Shown: positions 46,540 through 57,165 of the stretch, one piece after another
Numbering within the stretch: position 1 is the first letter of the stretch
Layout of the letters: each line of letters starts with the position of its first letter
Assembly (NCBI GenBank): GCA_002633005.1
Contig: NMRA01000026.1
Location: forward strand, 490,434 to 554,433
Origin: Phoronis australis
Lineage: Eukaryota; Phoronida; Phoronidae
Direction of reading: 5' to 3'
DNA length: 64,000 bases
Translations under genes and position numbers: made by a program
The notes under the pieces: generated by a model
Told to the model about the DNA's origin: nothing
Seen by the model: the letters and a program-made list of their open reading frames with translations, nothing else
Databases searched by the model: none

Positions 46540-47920
46540 TTCTAATTTTTATGCGCCCACACATTTATATGTGGTCGTGTATTGCCATCATCTCTGTCCG
46601 GGCGTCCGCAGCTGTATCTCCTAAGCCCCTCACAGGATCTTGATGAGATTTGGCAGATGTGTGTTTATGAAACTGGCAACTGATGACGACGAATTTTGGA
46701 CCTCTCCGACTACCGGTGTGCCCCCTAGTGGCAATTTTAATTTTTTGCGCTTACCTCTGTATCTTAGGAAGTCCTCCTGGTATTTTCATAAAATTTGGAA
46801 TATAAGCGTCTGTTAGTGAGATGATGTTATGCTGTCGTTTTCCGATGGATTCGATGCAGTTTGCGCCACGTAGTGGCCATTTTTACTGTTTTAAGTCTGT
46901 TTTTTGGCATCCGTCCTGATATCAACCAAACCACTCAAAGAATGATTGGGAAAATTGACATGAATGTTCTTACTATGAAGAGGATGGCTGACGATGATTT
47001 TCCGGTGACTTTGACTACTGTGGCACCTCCTATTGGCACTTTTGTTTTGCGCCTATGGCTGTATCTCCTGAACAGTTTGCATGATTGTTACTAAGTTTAG
47101 CAAGTGTATTTATAGGATGTTAACAAAGACGCCGCCTAGTGGCAGTTTTGTGTGTGTCTGCCTAGTGGCAGTTTTGTGTGTGTCTTTTGTGTGCCCATGG
47201 CTGCGTCTCCTAAACCGTTTGCAGGATTTTTACTAAATTTAGCAAGTGCATTTATATGATGTTAACAACGGACGACAACGATGACTTTTGCACAGATTTT
47301 TTCACCAGTGTGCCCCCTAGTGGCAAGTTTAGTTTTATACGTTTATTTCTGTATTTTCAAAGGTCCTCAGTGGAGTTTCATAAATTTGGAATATAGGCCT
47401 CTGTTGGAGAAGTGACACCATCCTACCATTTTCAGATAAATTCGAGGTATTTTGCGCCACCTAATGCTCATTTTTACTGTTTTTGAGTCTTTTTTGGCGT
47501 CCACCCATCTATCAACCAAATCATTCGAAGGATGATTTTGAAAATTAGCGTATCATGTTCTCAGTGTGAAGAGGACAGTTGAGGATAACGACATCGACTA
47601 CTGTGGCGCCTCCTAGTAGCGGTTTTGTTTTGTTTTGCACTTTGCACCCATAGCTGTATCTCCTGAACCCACTGCCGAATCTTTATTAAATTTAGTAAGT
47701 GTATTATAGGAAGCTAATTATAGATGACAACTTTCAGGCGGACGCTGAGCCCCCTAGTGGCAGTTTCATTTTTTTCTGTTTTATTTTGTTTCTCTGAAGT
47801 TCTTTGTCAGATTTTTATGAAATTTAGTATATAACTTTCTACTAAAGAAGTGATGGCATGTTCCATTTGCAGATGGATTGAACGTTTTGCACCATCTAGT
47901 GGTCATTTTTATGATACAAA
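46540..47920 (+). repeat. Degenerate tandem array of gctgtatctcc / cctagtggc units
   Basis: Repeated phrases occur in a regular order. A phrase like ggctgtatctcctgaac comes first, followed by aaatttagcaagtgtattta, then a segment like gtgccccctagtggcaattt, a ttcataaatttggaatatag block, then a phrase like ttttgcgccacctagtg. The cycle appears about three times (near 46.6, 47.2 and 47.65 kb), with partial units between. Spacing is irregular (437-591 bases between equivalent blocks), so this is an old, rearranged array. Confidence 0.75.
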
Positions 47921-48260
47921 TAAACAACTCTAGAAGCGCACCGTTTGCGGTGCATTCGTGGGCGCATTTCAACGCTCTGCATTGCTCTTGTTTACGATTG
48001 CTATCAAATAAACTCAAACTTTGCATAGAACGAAAATAAACTGGTCTAGAAAACTGTAACAGCGTTTTTTCTTGAACTTTTATGTCAAATGAAATTTGTA
48101 CAAGGCATGTTTTTGATATCGCCGTTTTCCTTTGATTGTACCTTTCTTTTTTGTTAAAGTTTACTAAAAAAAAACGATCGCAACGTCATGCATGACCCTA
48201 CTGGTGGTGTTGTTGGTGGAATATTGACTTAGGGATCTAGTTTCGTTCCTCAAATTTCAG

Positions 48261-48402
48261 AACGCATAACTCAAGAACTGGAGCAGTCTCTGGGCAATAT
48301 TGAGGAAGTTCACGGACAGATTAAAGTCATTTCAGCGAACGCACTTACATCTCTCAGCTTCTTCAAGAAGTTGCGACGAATAAAAGGCGCTAAAGACAAG
48401 AA
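48261..48402 (+). CDS. INSR: Insulin/IGF receptor homologue: middle L2 exon
   Basis: It encodes residues 337-382; the leading bases finish Glu336 and two trailing bases begin Lys383. The helix-turn pattern Leu-Glu-x-Ser-Leu-Gly-Asn-Ile-Glu-Glu-Val-x-Gly (342-354) and Ala-Leu-Thr-Ser-Leu-Ser-Phe-Phe (363-370) aligns with the human Leu-Glu-Asn-Phe-Met-Gly-Leu-Ile and Ala-Leu-Val-Ser-Leu-Ser-Phe-Leu. Acceptor caaatttcag; donor aa|gtatgg, phase 2, which is weaker than the other donors. It was chosen because it joins the next exon in frame to give Lys-Tyr-Ala-Leu-Phe. Length 142 against 145 recalled for human exon 5. Confidence 0.9.
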
Positions 48403-51400
48403 GTATGGTTATATTAAACACGCTTGCATAAATGCCATGAAGGGTTATTTTTAAGAATTCTTGATATAATTGTGCTTCAAAGCCTATTGACAGGTATTTG
48501 TTATGGCTGTATCTCTTATGCCTGCATTTGTCCAAGTTTAGCTTTGCTTAAACGGGAAAATTGAATTAGCCCATTTCTGTCACCATTTTTCCTTACCACG
48601 ATAGGACTTGTTTTCTATTACAAGTAAGAATGTGGATACCCTGCGTCGGAAAATTGTCGGTTTTATGGGTTGAATAATCCTGAAGTTTGAAAATGGTGCT
48701 CAGGGAATTCATAAAAAAAAACGGATCAGTCACGTGACACAGCCGTGACCTTGTCATGAGCAAACAAGACTTCCCCTCTGAGCTGTGACATTTTGCTCTA
48801 GTGACCAGATTAATTCTGTAAGTTAGGTAGATGGCATGAGGTGGACAGTGGAAAATCCCTAACAACAGATTTTCTGTTGCTCTGGCTCGCGTGCATTGTT
48901 TAAAACTCTACTTACCGATTCATTCGACACTCTTTGGTTAAGAATTCAAAATTGCAGTTAAATATGACAAAATGCACCTTTAAATCTTGTTATCCTTATC
49001 AACCCTCAATAGTTGTAAATATGTTTGAAAACTCCTTTCACAGTCTGATGATATGGCCAGCGTGACTAATGCTTCAGACGCCCTCTAAAACCATAGCAGC
49101 CATTGTGTGACCCAATTCTAGCTTAATATTGCTTTTATGACTCGGAGGAAGCCCCGTTTGTACAATAGCAGATGACAAAACCCGTTTTGAGGGAAACCAA
49201 CGAAATAGGATTACGTATCGTTTTAAAACTGATGACTTGTGTATCACCATACGTTCACCTGTGCTATTTTATTTATATTCATCTATTAACTGTCTTGTGT
49301 CATGCCTTGGTAAAGAGAGCACCGCTCGAAACGCGGGGAATATTTTAATATATTTTAGTACCGACGCTCGTCATTTTACTTTTACTACACCAGCATTATA
49401 AAATTGGCATTGTCTTGTTTCGTGGTAAGTTTAGAAGTATTTCTGTGCTCGACGAGAACTGACAGTTTTTTACTTTTTCATATTAATCTCATAAAATTTC
49501 ATGTCTAGTCGTGACCTGAAATTTTGTGAGCTTGGTCTTAAGACGTAAACAATGAATTGTCAACTCTTTCCAAGCACAGAAATCGCTTCCATTTTGACCA
49601 AGGAACAATTTTTGTGGCCAAAAGCTGGTTTAAAGCCCGGGTATCTCTAAACTTTCAGGCTACTTGTAGGTTCTGGTTTTTTTATGCTAAAAGTAATCCA
49701 TCTGTCAACTCAGTGGGAATATTCTAGTTCCACACCTCAACATTAGATAATGTTTAAAGGCATTCAAAAGCTATTAAAAGAAGCCTGAACTACATGTTTA
49801 AGCATTTTCATATGAATTTTGAAAGTATAAAGGTTGGTTACTGGCATCCACATATTCCTAAATTGTGCACAGTATTTTTTTACTTTGAAAAGTGAAAAAT
49901 TTATTAGTTCTGTAAAGCCCCACTGCAAGCGCTGTTTTTCGTGACGCCACTTAGGCTGTAGAGCACAAAGAGATATAGGTCATTAGCCGTGTGAGTACGT
50001 ATTCCAGACGACAGATCAACATGTGCATACTCACAACCTTTTTTCTTACCTGTGACTTTGATTCATCCCAGGGCCTAGCCATCCAGCTAGCTGCATGAAG
50101 ACTATCTTCAAAATACAACTAGGTATCAGTAGCACTGTGTGTTGAGCTCCGTTAGACTCCAAAATTTCACATAGCCCGGGTAGTTCTGCTTGTCACCTCG
50201 TCGCCAAACTTATATCAACATGCAGAGCTCTAAGCCGGCAGGGAGCGTGCAAATATCTGGGTGTCAACCGACACTCACCTTGCCCGCTGGAGCCATTTAA
50301 GTGAGAAACAATCTAGTAAACCTTTTATTTCATAATTCTCAGCCTTTTGTAACAAAGAAAACAATACGCTAAATACACGCTATTTCCCAAAATTTTGCAA
50401 CATCTGTCGGGAAATGATGACAGTTTCGCAGGAGTAAAAATTTTTTATGAAATTTGGTTTCCTGGTATTAAAATACTAAAAACTGGTAAGGAAATGGAAT
50501 CAGCTCTAGTAATTTGTTGTGACATGTACACAACTTCGTAGAACAGTTCAATCGCTTGGAAAAAGAACAAGTAAGGGAATGAAACTGGCCAATAAGGCAA
50601 CAGGGGACGGCGCCGAAAGCCGACCTTAAAGAGTGCACCCAAATTTTAGCAGCAGAGTGATCGGCAGAACGCCAGTTTTTTCAACAATTTTTCAATAATT
50701 AAGTTTACTCAAGGAAGAGAGTAATTTTTAATGACACTAATTTTGTGCCAGATTTTATTTGATCAGTTTTTATCCACGCCGGTGCAACGGCCGCTGTATT
50801 TAACTATACAGCTTGCACCAAGGCAAAGCTACGCAGTCAGGGCCCTTTCCTGGCCTGTGACAAGAACGGCATCGTTCCACAAATAGTCAACGCTACACGG
50901 CAGTAAACTTGTATTATGAACTTTTGAGAGCCGAGATCGCAGACGAATTCTACACATTAAGTACAGTTCTATAGTCAAGAGGCATTCACCCAATGAGCTA
51001 TATACATAATAAGCTTGATTTATCTTATTGCCTTCACCCGGCCACCGACGGTACAGACTCAGTGACGTCAGACGCGCGTTAGCCAATAGGAATTAACATT
51101 GGAGAAACGCTTTTTTACAAAAATGTGAAAGAGTAACAAAGATGTGATTTCTGATATAGACTTTATTCATCAATTAAATTACATTAAAAATGCATGTTAT
51201 TGTACTTCAGGAACCTTTTAAATTGAGGATACAGTATAATTCTCATTATTACCCGCATTATTGCTTCACTCGGACAAAGTCACGGGTATGGGTGTTCTAG
51301 TACCTGAAATTCAGCCCTTTCGCTACGCCGTTTTTTGCTTAAATCTGATAAAATCTCTTGATTTAGTTGAAGCCAACCTTTAGAATTTGGCTATGGTGTT

Positions 51401-51436
51401 CAATTTTGATGCAAAAATGTCTATTTTTGTTTTTAG
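48403..51436 (+). other. Intron (3.0 kb) with a GC-richer segment
   Basis: Phase 2 intron, mostly AT-rich. Bases about 49900-51100 contain GC-richer patches, with a CCAAT motif and a TGACGTCA element near 51062-51095. On the minus strand there is an ATG in good context followed at once by a consensus-like donor (about 50275-50300). No recognisable protein was found on either strand. Confidence 0.7.
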
Positions 51437-51651
51437 GTATGCCTTGTTCCTCCTGGGCAACAAAAACCTAGAACAAATTTGGAGCCTTGATAGCCATCCT
51501 CGGCTGTCCATCGAGAATGGCCTTATGTTCATACAGTACAATCGCAAGCTATGTTGGGGAACGATAGTCGCGTTCTTCTCTCATACTGACATCGATCAGA
51601 TACCGAACGCAAAATATATGAACAATGACACAAATGGCGACCTGGGAACAT
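51437..51651 (+). CDS. INSR: Insulin/IGF receptor homologue: last L2 exon
   Basis: It encodes residues 384-454, completing the L2 domain and entering the linker to FnIII-1. It starts by completing Lys383. Key segments are Leu-Gly-Asn-Lys-Asn-Leu-Glu-Gln-Ile-Trp (388-398) and Leu-Met-Phe-Ile-Gln-Tyr-Asn-Arg-Lys-Leu-Cys (412-422), matching the human Asn-Gln-Asn-Leu-Gln-Gln-Leu-Trp and Phe-Asn-Pro-Lys-Leu-Cys. Asn446 is a potential glycosylation site. Acceptor tttgtttttag, donor t|gtaagt, phases 2 and 1. The 215-base length equals what I recall for human exon 6, a strong sign of conserved gene structure. Confidence 0.95.
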
Positions 51652-52404
51652 GTAAGTTACCTGATAATTCTGTAATGTAAGAGTGTTGCAAGACTCCTGC
51701 GGCTAGAAATTTTCACTTGTGCAGCCTAAACCGTAGTTTTCCCACAAATCAACATTTTCACCTTGACAAACAATTCCTTCGCTAGTCTACTCTTGAAAGG
51801 TCGTGAACTTGTTCTCAAAGCACTGGTCATTCACTCCAAGATTTTAAGTGGTCCAATGTGACCTCATTTTTGCCCACACAAATCTTGTTCAACATAGCAC
51901 AACCCTATCTTAGCATTGATGTGTTTACAATGTTTACTGTTACCTAGAATTCATGGGACTAACTCTTTTCTCTCTATTTTACTGATGTTTAACATGATTC
52001 ATACAGGTCCATGTTCTCATGTTACCCTACCAAGTTGCTTATTATATTTCACATCCGTTGTTCATCACGGTGCTCTTTCGTCGTTCCTAATTTACATATT
52101 AATACGTAATTTTTTTCAGACTTATGTTCATTAGATCAAGTGATGCGGCCAACATGTGGCGTGGAGACCAGACTTAGAATATTTGTGTTCCTAATTTATG
52201 TTGTTCATGTTACGTCACCATGTTGTTCATTACTTTTTTCTTTCACTGTTCATCACAGTGCACCGCTGTTGTTTTGCGTGACTGTATCTAAGTGGCTTTC
52301 ATTTTCATGGTAGAATTTGAAAATACATTATTGCTCGATATCAAATCATAGGTTGATGAGAATTTACCTTACTTTACCGGTGATCATTGTGTTTCTCCCG
52401 TCAG
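51652..52404 (+). other. Intron (753 bp)
   Basis: Phase 1 intron with donor gtaagt and acceptor tttctcccgtcag. It includes several phrases like tgttcatcacggtgc repeated loosely (52060-52265). No coding exon is seen. Confidence 0.85.
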
Positions 52405-52534
52405 GCTCCTTCACACATTTGAAATTGTCCCTGGAACACATTTGGTATGCAGATGCCATTATAAAATGGACCACATTCAAACCATCCGGCGATGAGAGGA
52501 AATTTATTTCATATCTCATTTACTACACCAAGGC
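52405..52534 (+). CDS. INSR: Insulin/IGF receptor homologue: first FnIII-1 exon
   Basis: It encodes residues 456-497; the two leading bases complete Cys455 and the trailing GC starts Ala498. It forms the first strands of FnIII-1, with Ile-Ile-Lys-Trp (474-477) in the position of the core tryptophan strand (human Ile-Thr-Trp) and Leu-Ile-Tyr-Tyr-Thr-Lys at the C strand (human Val-Tyr-Tyr-Lys-Glu). Donor gc|gtaagt, phase 2. At 130 bases it is close to human exon 7 (127 as recalled). The downstream in-frame TAA is intronic. Confidence 0.93.
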
Positions 52535-52820
52535 GTAAGTTACTTAAAAGGATACCGAACCTGGTTTTAGCTCATTAGCAAACCCGACTTTCCTGCCCAA
52601 TTCTCTGAATCGAAATATTGCCCTGTAACCCATAACAACCCTCAGAAGTTAAGAGGAAAATTTTAAAATTCTTTTCAAAGTCTGCGAAACGGGTACGTAT
52701 GACCTACGCTTTTAGCAAATTATGTTGCAAGAGTGGAAAAGGCCCCCCCCCCCCAAGGACTAATGTCCAATTTGTGATATAGGAGAGATGAGTTTTTAGT
52801 TGATTCCTGCTTTTATCTTT

Positions 52821-52980
52821 CAAGATTGGCTGCAATGATGCATTAGCAAGTGACACAATGAGGATTGTTTGAAATCGTCAAAACCGGGTTTAGTAACCTT
52901 TTAAAAGTATACTAAATCCTGTTATGATTTCAACCAGTCCTCATTCTGTAACCTGCTAAAGCATCATTGGCCTTCCACTT
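52821..52980. repeat. Imperfect palindrome, arms about 78 bp
   Basis: The left arm contains caatgatgcattagcaagtg and caatgaggattgtttgaaat. The right arm contains their inverse, atttcaaccagtcctcattc and cctgctaaagcatcattgg. The centre is near gtaaccttttaaaagtatac. A fragment resembling the centre (aaccgggtttagt against aacctggttttag) also occurs near 52560. Possibly a foldback or MITE remnant. Confidence 0.75.
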
Positions 52981-54049
52981 TAGTGTTAAAAGCAGATTCA
53001 ATTAAAGAACCATACTCTTTGTGTAACAGGTTGGATATTATGGTTCTTGGTGGGTGGTCTTTCCCACAGCTGTTATGAAACTCCAGCTAGGTCATGTTTG
53101 TGGTTCAGCAGACTTTGTAAGGAATTTTCAAACATTACTTTAAACATTTGAGAGTTGTCTGGGGTTACAGAGCGTTATTTTGTTTAGGAGAAGTAGAGTT
53201 CAAGGTCATTTGTAATATCTGTTGAGAGGTAAAAATCCTGTTTGCTATCATTTTCAGCTGCTACTGTATGTTTGTGTGCATGAACTACATTTTTTATGAT
53301 ACTAGACAAAAGTAATATGTTTTTTTTATGTCATGACTGATTTTGTTTAGGATTACTCCAGCAAAATCCCTATGGGAGAGGGGATGGCAGTTCAAATAAA
53401 AATTTATGGGTGGTGGTCTTCAGAAGAAAACTAAAACTAAAACTATGGGTGGTCATTTTTGTTAAAAGTAAAGCATTAAAACTGGGTGGTATTTCTTGAC
53501 CTGTAAATGTTGACAGGTTGGTATTTTCAGACATCTCAAAAGAAGTCAAAACTCACCAAAATTCACTTGTCAAATACCCAAACACATCCCAAATCAAAAA
53601 TCAAGCTCATGTTGCCAGTGTACAAAGTGCATTATGAACACTAAGCCATTAATCAAGTCATGGGAAACTTGATTTCAAGCACTTAATTATTGTATTGCAG
53701 CCGTATTAGAATGAAAATTACTGTAACAACAAACTGGTGTTAACACGTGATAAGAAAACTGATGATTTTTAAATAAAAAGTATGAGGAGTCAGGTAGACA
53801 AGTTCCAATATTCACTTGACATAGCAGTCTAAAAGCGTGGAGACAGTTTGAGATTCATAGATCCATGAAATTGAAAAAATCTTATTGAAATTACAGAGAC
53901 GCATTGTGGACAGAGACACCTGGTGGCTGCCAAAAGTATTGCTGTCAGGTTTCTTTGAAAACAAAGTTTCTGGTAACTGACATTAGTTGTGATCTCACAT
54001 GGAATTTTTCTGCGCCCAAAAAACTTTGTAGGCGGTCTGTCTGTCATCA

Positions 54050-54540
54050 TTTCTTGTCCATCAATTATCTCAAATTTCACTTAGCGGATCACGATGAAAT
54101 TTAGTGTAGAGGTACTTGGCGTGGATGCCCCAGCACTAGTGGATTTTCGGGTGGATTTGGCTGCCTTGGTACCCCACGTTGGCAGCTTTAGTTTTCGACA
54201 AGACATTCCTTGTATGTTGATTATCTCAAAAACTGCTTGACGGATCACGATGAAATTCGAAACGGAAGTATATGGCAAGAATGTGCCAGCGCCAGTCAAT
54301 TTTTGGATGCTGGATTCAACTACTTTGGCACCCCGTTAGTTTTTGACTGCTCAAGTCATTGCTTGTCCGTCAATTATCTTGAAACTGCTTAACAGATCAT
54401 GATGACATTTTGGCGTAGAGATAGATGGCTGGCATGCACCAGCACCAATCGATTTTCGGACAGATTTGGCTTGCGTAGCACCTCCTGTTGGCCATTTTAA
54501 TTTTTGGCAAGACAGGTTGATTATCTCAAAAACTGCAAGA
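54050..54540. repeat. Tandem array, about 152 bp x 3
   Basis: Units start with the phrase ttgattatctcaaaaactgc, at about 54060, 54217, 54368 and (truncated) 54519. Each continues with ggatcacgatgaaat, a block like agcgccagtcaatttt, and a segment like ggatttggctgccttggtac. Copies are about 80% alike by eye. The last partial unit ends about 70 bases before the acceptor at 54612. Confidence 0.85.
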
Positions 54541-54612
54541 AAAGAAAAATATGGGCGGAGGGTAAGAAATGAAAGTGCCTTCCCCCACGTCAGCTTCTCT
54601 TCTCTGTGGTAG

Positions 54613-54824
54613 GCCTGATCGGAATGTGAGCATTGCCTCTCGCGACGCTTGTGGAAAAGACATCTGGAAGGTCAGAGCGGTGAAGCCTCGGCCAGTTGAG
54701 GAGCAGAAGGAATTCTTACAGAACCTCACCCCGTTCACGTGGTATGCAGCTTATGTGAAGACCTTTAGAACGGACATGCAAGGGGCAATCAGCAACTTGC
54801 TCTACTTTAAAACGGCAGAGACCA
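54613..54824 (+). CDS. INSR: Insulin/IGF receptor homologue: second FnIII-1 exon
   Basis: It encodes residues 499-568, finishing FnIII-1. Asp-Ala-Cys-Gly (509-512) contains the cysteine that in the human receptor (Cys524) links the two alpha chains. Leu-Thr-Pro-Phe-Thr-Trp-Tyr-Ala-Ala-Tyr-Val-Lys-Thr (536-548) matches the human Leu-Lys-Pro-Trp-Thr-Gln-Tyr-Ala-Val-Tyr-Val-Lys. Asn502 and Asn535 are potential glycosylation sites. Acceptor ctctgtggtag, donor a|gtaagt, phases 2 and 1. The reading frame is open upstream of the acceptor, but joining to the 52534 donor through Ala-Pro reproduces the human Lys-Glu-Ala-Pro junction and fixes the start. Confidence 0.94.
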
Positions 54825-55010
54825 GTAAGTAGAAGGCTTGACTGCATGACAGTAAACTTTCGAGTTTTGGAATGAAAGTAGTGGCTACTTTTGCTGCTAT
54901 TGTAAGGCGAATACTACATTTCCACCTCTAGTCTTTTGGTTTCTGGTAGGTTCTCCATCATTCTGCCGTGGTCAAGATGGAGAACTATGGTGACAATGAA
55001 TTCCACTTAA

Positions 55011-55916
55011 AGGCGAGGGCAAGCTTTTTTCATGTCGTTTAGCAAAAATACGGTTCGTTGATTATCCCAGACACATTTTCCACTTAATTACAGCTTTTCA
55101 TAATTTGTTTAATTATTCGTTCTCTACTCCGGAAGTGAGGTTTTGGGAGGCAAGAATTTCCTGCCTATTTCTTTTCGTATAGTCTGACTGTGAGAGCTGC
55201 CGAGTGGGTCATTGTTCGATCTCGGTTTTGATAAGTTCGCTCGTTGTGTGATTTTGTTTACAAATCAGTCAACATGCCACACTGTTGCTGCTTACTGGGA
55301 TGTACTCATTATCGTCTCACGGACAGAGGAACAACTGTCCCACTTGCACGAGTGTCCACGACACACTCCCACTGATAGTGACCTGAGCACACAAACTGTT
55401 TATACTCCGCCGTGTGACTCCCTTGCCACACACCTGGCACCTTCTAAATAGCTCCAATACTTTATACAAGTCCACAATAAACTTATCAAAGTTTGGCTCA
55501 CCGATCTGTTCATTGAACGACGAACTGTCCTCTTCACTGGGTTTCGAACGGGGCCTGTATTCACTCCCACTACTCAATATCTCAGCAGGGCTGCTTACAG
55601 GCTTTGGGCCATAATGAGTGCATCCCGGCACGCGGCAACAGTGTGGCATGTTGACTGACTCGTAAACAAAAACAAACGACGACTGAACTTATGACAACCG
55701 AGGTAAATGAATGACTGACTCGAAAACGCTTATATAGTCAGACTATGGGAAAAGAAATGGGCGTGAAATCCTTGCCTCCCAAAACGTGACTTCCGGAGTA
55801 GATAATGAATAATTAATCAAATTACGAAAAGCTGTAATTAAGTGGAAAATATGTCTGGGATAATCATCGAACCTTATTTTTGCTAAAAATGACATGAAAA
55901 AAGGTTGCCTTCGCCT
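55011..55916. mobile_element. TTAA-flanked DNA transposon with 300-bp inverted ends
   Basis: A 906-bp element flanked by TTAA on both sides (55007-55010, 55917-55920). Its terminal inverted repeats are about 300 bases each (55011-55312 and 55611-55916), running from aggcgagggcaagctttttt at the left to the inverse of aggcgaaggcaaccttttttc at the right. Both arms end inside the start of a reading frame beginning Met-Pro-His-Cys-Cys, so the coding start is duplicated in opposite directions. The unique middle is only about 300 bases. The TTAA target plus this protein start suggest the Kolobok group, or another TTAA-specific group; the assignment is inference. Confidence 0.88.
55317..55649 (-). 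pseudogene. Decayed cysteine-rich transposon protein fragment
   Basis: A 110-codon frame starting with ATG at 55649 inside the right inverted repeat. It begins Met-Pro-His-Cys-Cys-Arg-Val-Pro-Gly-Cys, like the zinc-ligand start of THAP-type domains, but the rest of a THAP domain is absent. A Ser/Glu-rich linker follows, then Arg-Cys-Gln-Val-Cys-Gly-Lys (a C-x2-C knuckle). The expected partner half, C-x2-G-H-x3-W, is present at about 55334-55366 but in a neighbouring frame, so the frame is broken by an indel. Similar CxxC...CxxGH...W proteins occur in transposon-derived genes as I recall. It is non-functional as it stands, and too short for a transposase. Confidence 0.55.
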
Positions 55917-56807
55917 TTAAGCCCCGCTGTCATGACGTGGAATGCCGGATCAGTTTGTCTGATTATCTTATGCGTGTACTGTTGTCAGATTTGCCCCTTA
56001 TTGTCAACTGAAACTGGGTGTTGAAGAAACAAGTTGTCTAGAAATAACTGGCGTTCGCATGAAAACTTGTATTAGAACAAGTTTTTCTTGGTTCATTCAC
56101 GTTCGCATGGAGCCATACCTTAAAAGGTGTCATTCATAGAACATCGAACACTCGGTCTTGGTAGTGTTTAGTTGTGATAAAATACTCACCCAAAAGTATT
56201 CTTTCAGAATCCAAGTGTCAAAAGTGTACAAGCTTCAATTGATATGTTAACATTATTTAGGAATTATGGTTTTAAATTTTGAAAATACAATTTTGTGAAC
56301 TTAAAAGGTTTTCAGGGGGTGAAAATGGTTTCATGCCTGCGCATCCAAATTCTGGGACCAATCTGTTAACCGCTGTCCCACACCGGTTAACACCAAATTC
56401 GCACTACAAAATCCCATACATATGCTTCAAAACTCCACACATGCACCAAAGTACTCCATACACAGTGACCTAACTCCAATATTGATCTGGTACTAGGGCT
56501 TAGGGTATTATCATAGAATTTACAGTTTAGTGTTGGTATTCGTCTGGTATGATCTCGAAAAACTTATGGGTCACTGCATTTCCATACTGGACTGGAAAGT
56601 AAGTGATGGGAAAGCTCAAGTTAGTTAATTGTCCTGGAAAAGTAATTCTAAGTCCTTGATGGCATCCTTTTTGGCATCCTTGAAGTCATTTGCTTTTTGC
56701 TGTATTCTTGCCGCTTGTTAGAGCCATAGCCAGACCAGTTGTTGATATTTGTATAAGAATACAACTTGGCAGTCACTGACGCAACTCTGACTAATTGTGT
56801 GTTCCAG

Positions 56808-57165
56808 CACCCACAGTGCCTCGCAAGCTGATCGCCGTGGCAACAGGAGCCAACACCCTGCATTTGTCGTGGAAACCGCCCAAAATGCTCAATAGTAATG
56901 CGGTGACATACAACGTCGTGTTGTTTAATTCAGAACAGGCAGATGCTCTAGGCGAATACAATAAACGCAATTTCTGCTTGAGGCCGCAGAGCATCAACGT
57001 GGCCTGTCCTGTGGGTGTTGCTACGAAGGCGGACAATGTCTCCACAGAGGGCCTGTGTTGCAGAAAGTGCGAGGACCAAGAACTGTACCCTGCTGACTGG
57101 AGGGAGCACAATGCAAGGATAGCTTTCGAGAACTACATACAGATTCATGTGTTCAACAAACGCCA
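56808..57165 (+). CDS. INSR: Insulin/IGF receptor homologue: FnIII-2 and insert domain exon
   Basis: It encodes residues 570-687: the first half of FnIII-2 (His-Leu-Ser-Trp-Lys-Pro-Pro, 587-593) and the insert domain up to the alpha-chain C-terminus. Cys625 corresponds to human Cys647, which binds the beta chain. Cys652, Cys653 and Cys656 stand for the alpha-alpha cysteine triplet but have spacing CC-x2-C instead of human CC-x-C. The alpha-CT helix reads Phe-Glu-Asn-Tyr-Ile-Gln-Ile-His-Val-Phe (675-684), against Phe-Glu-Asp-Tyr-Leu-His-Asn-Val-Val-Phe in human. An extra Cys635 is present. It is 358 bases, close to human exons 9 and 10 together (168 + 202 recalled), so that intron is missing here. 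Acceptor gttccag; donor ca|gtgagt, phase 2. Confidence 0.94.

Larger units (their letters stand above)
45529..48260 (+). other. Intron (2.7 kb) filled with repeats
   Basis: Phase 1 intron. It contains repeat D copy 2 with an internal 28-bp tandem (45661-46262), an inverted fragment of the same repeat (about 46405-46475) and a degenerate array with ccccctagtggcaa-type motifs (46540-47920). Almost the whole intron is repeat-derived. Confidence 0.8.
52535..54612 (+). other. Intron (2.1 kb) with foldback and tandem array
   Basis: Phase 2 intron. It contains a C homopolymer (about 52744-52756), a 160-bp foldback (52821-52980) and a tandem array of about 152-bp units (54050-54540) that ends about 70 bases before the next exon. 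No exon was recognised within it. Confidence 0.8.
54825..56807 (+). other. Intron (2.0 kb) hosting a transposon
   Basis: Phase 1 intron. Nearly half is the TTAA-flanked element at 55011-55916. The remainder (54825-55006, 55921-56807) is AT-rich with short open frames and no recognised exon. The acceptor is gtgtgttccag. Confidence 0.85.
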
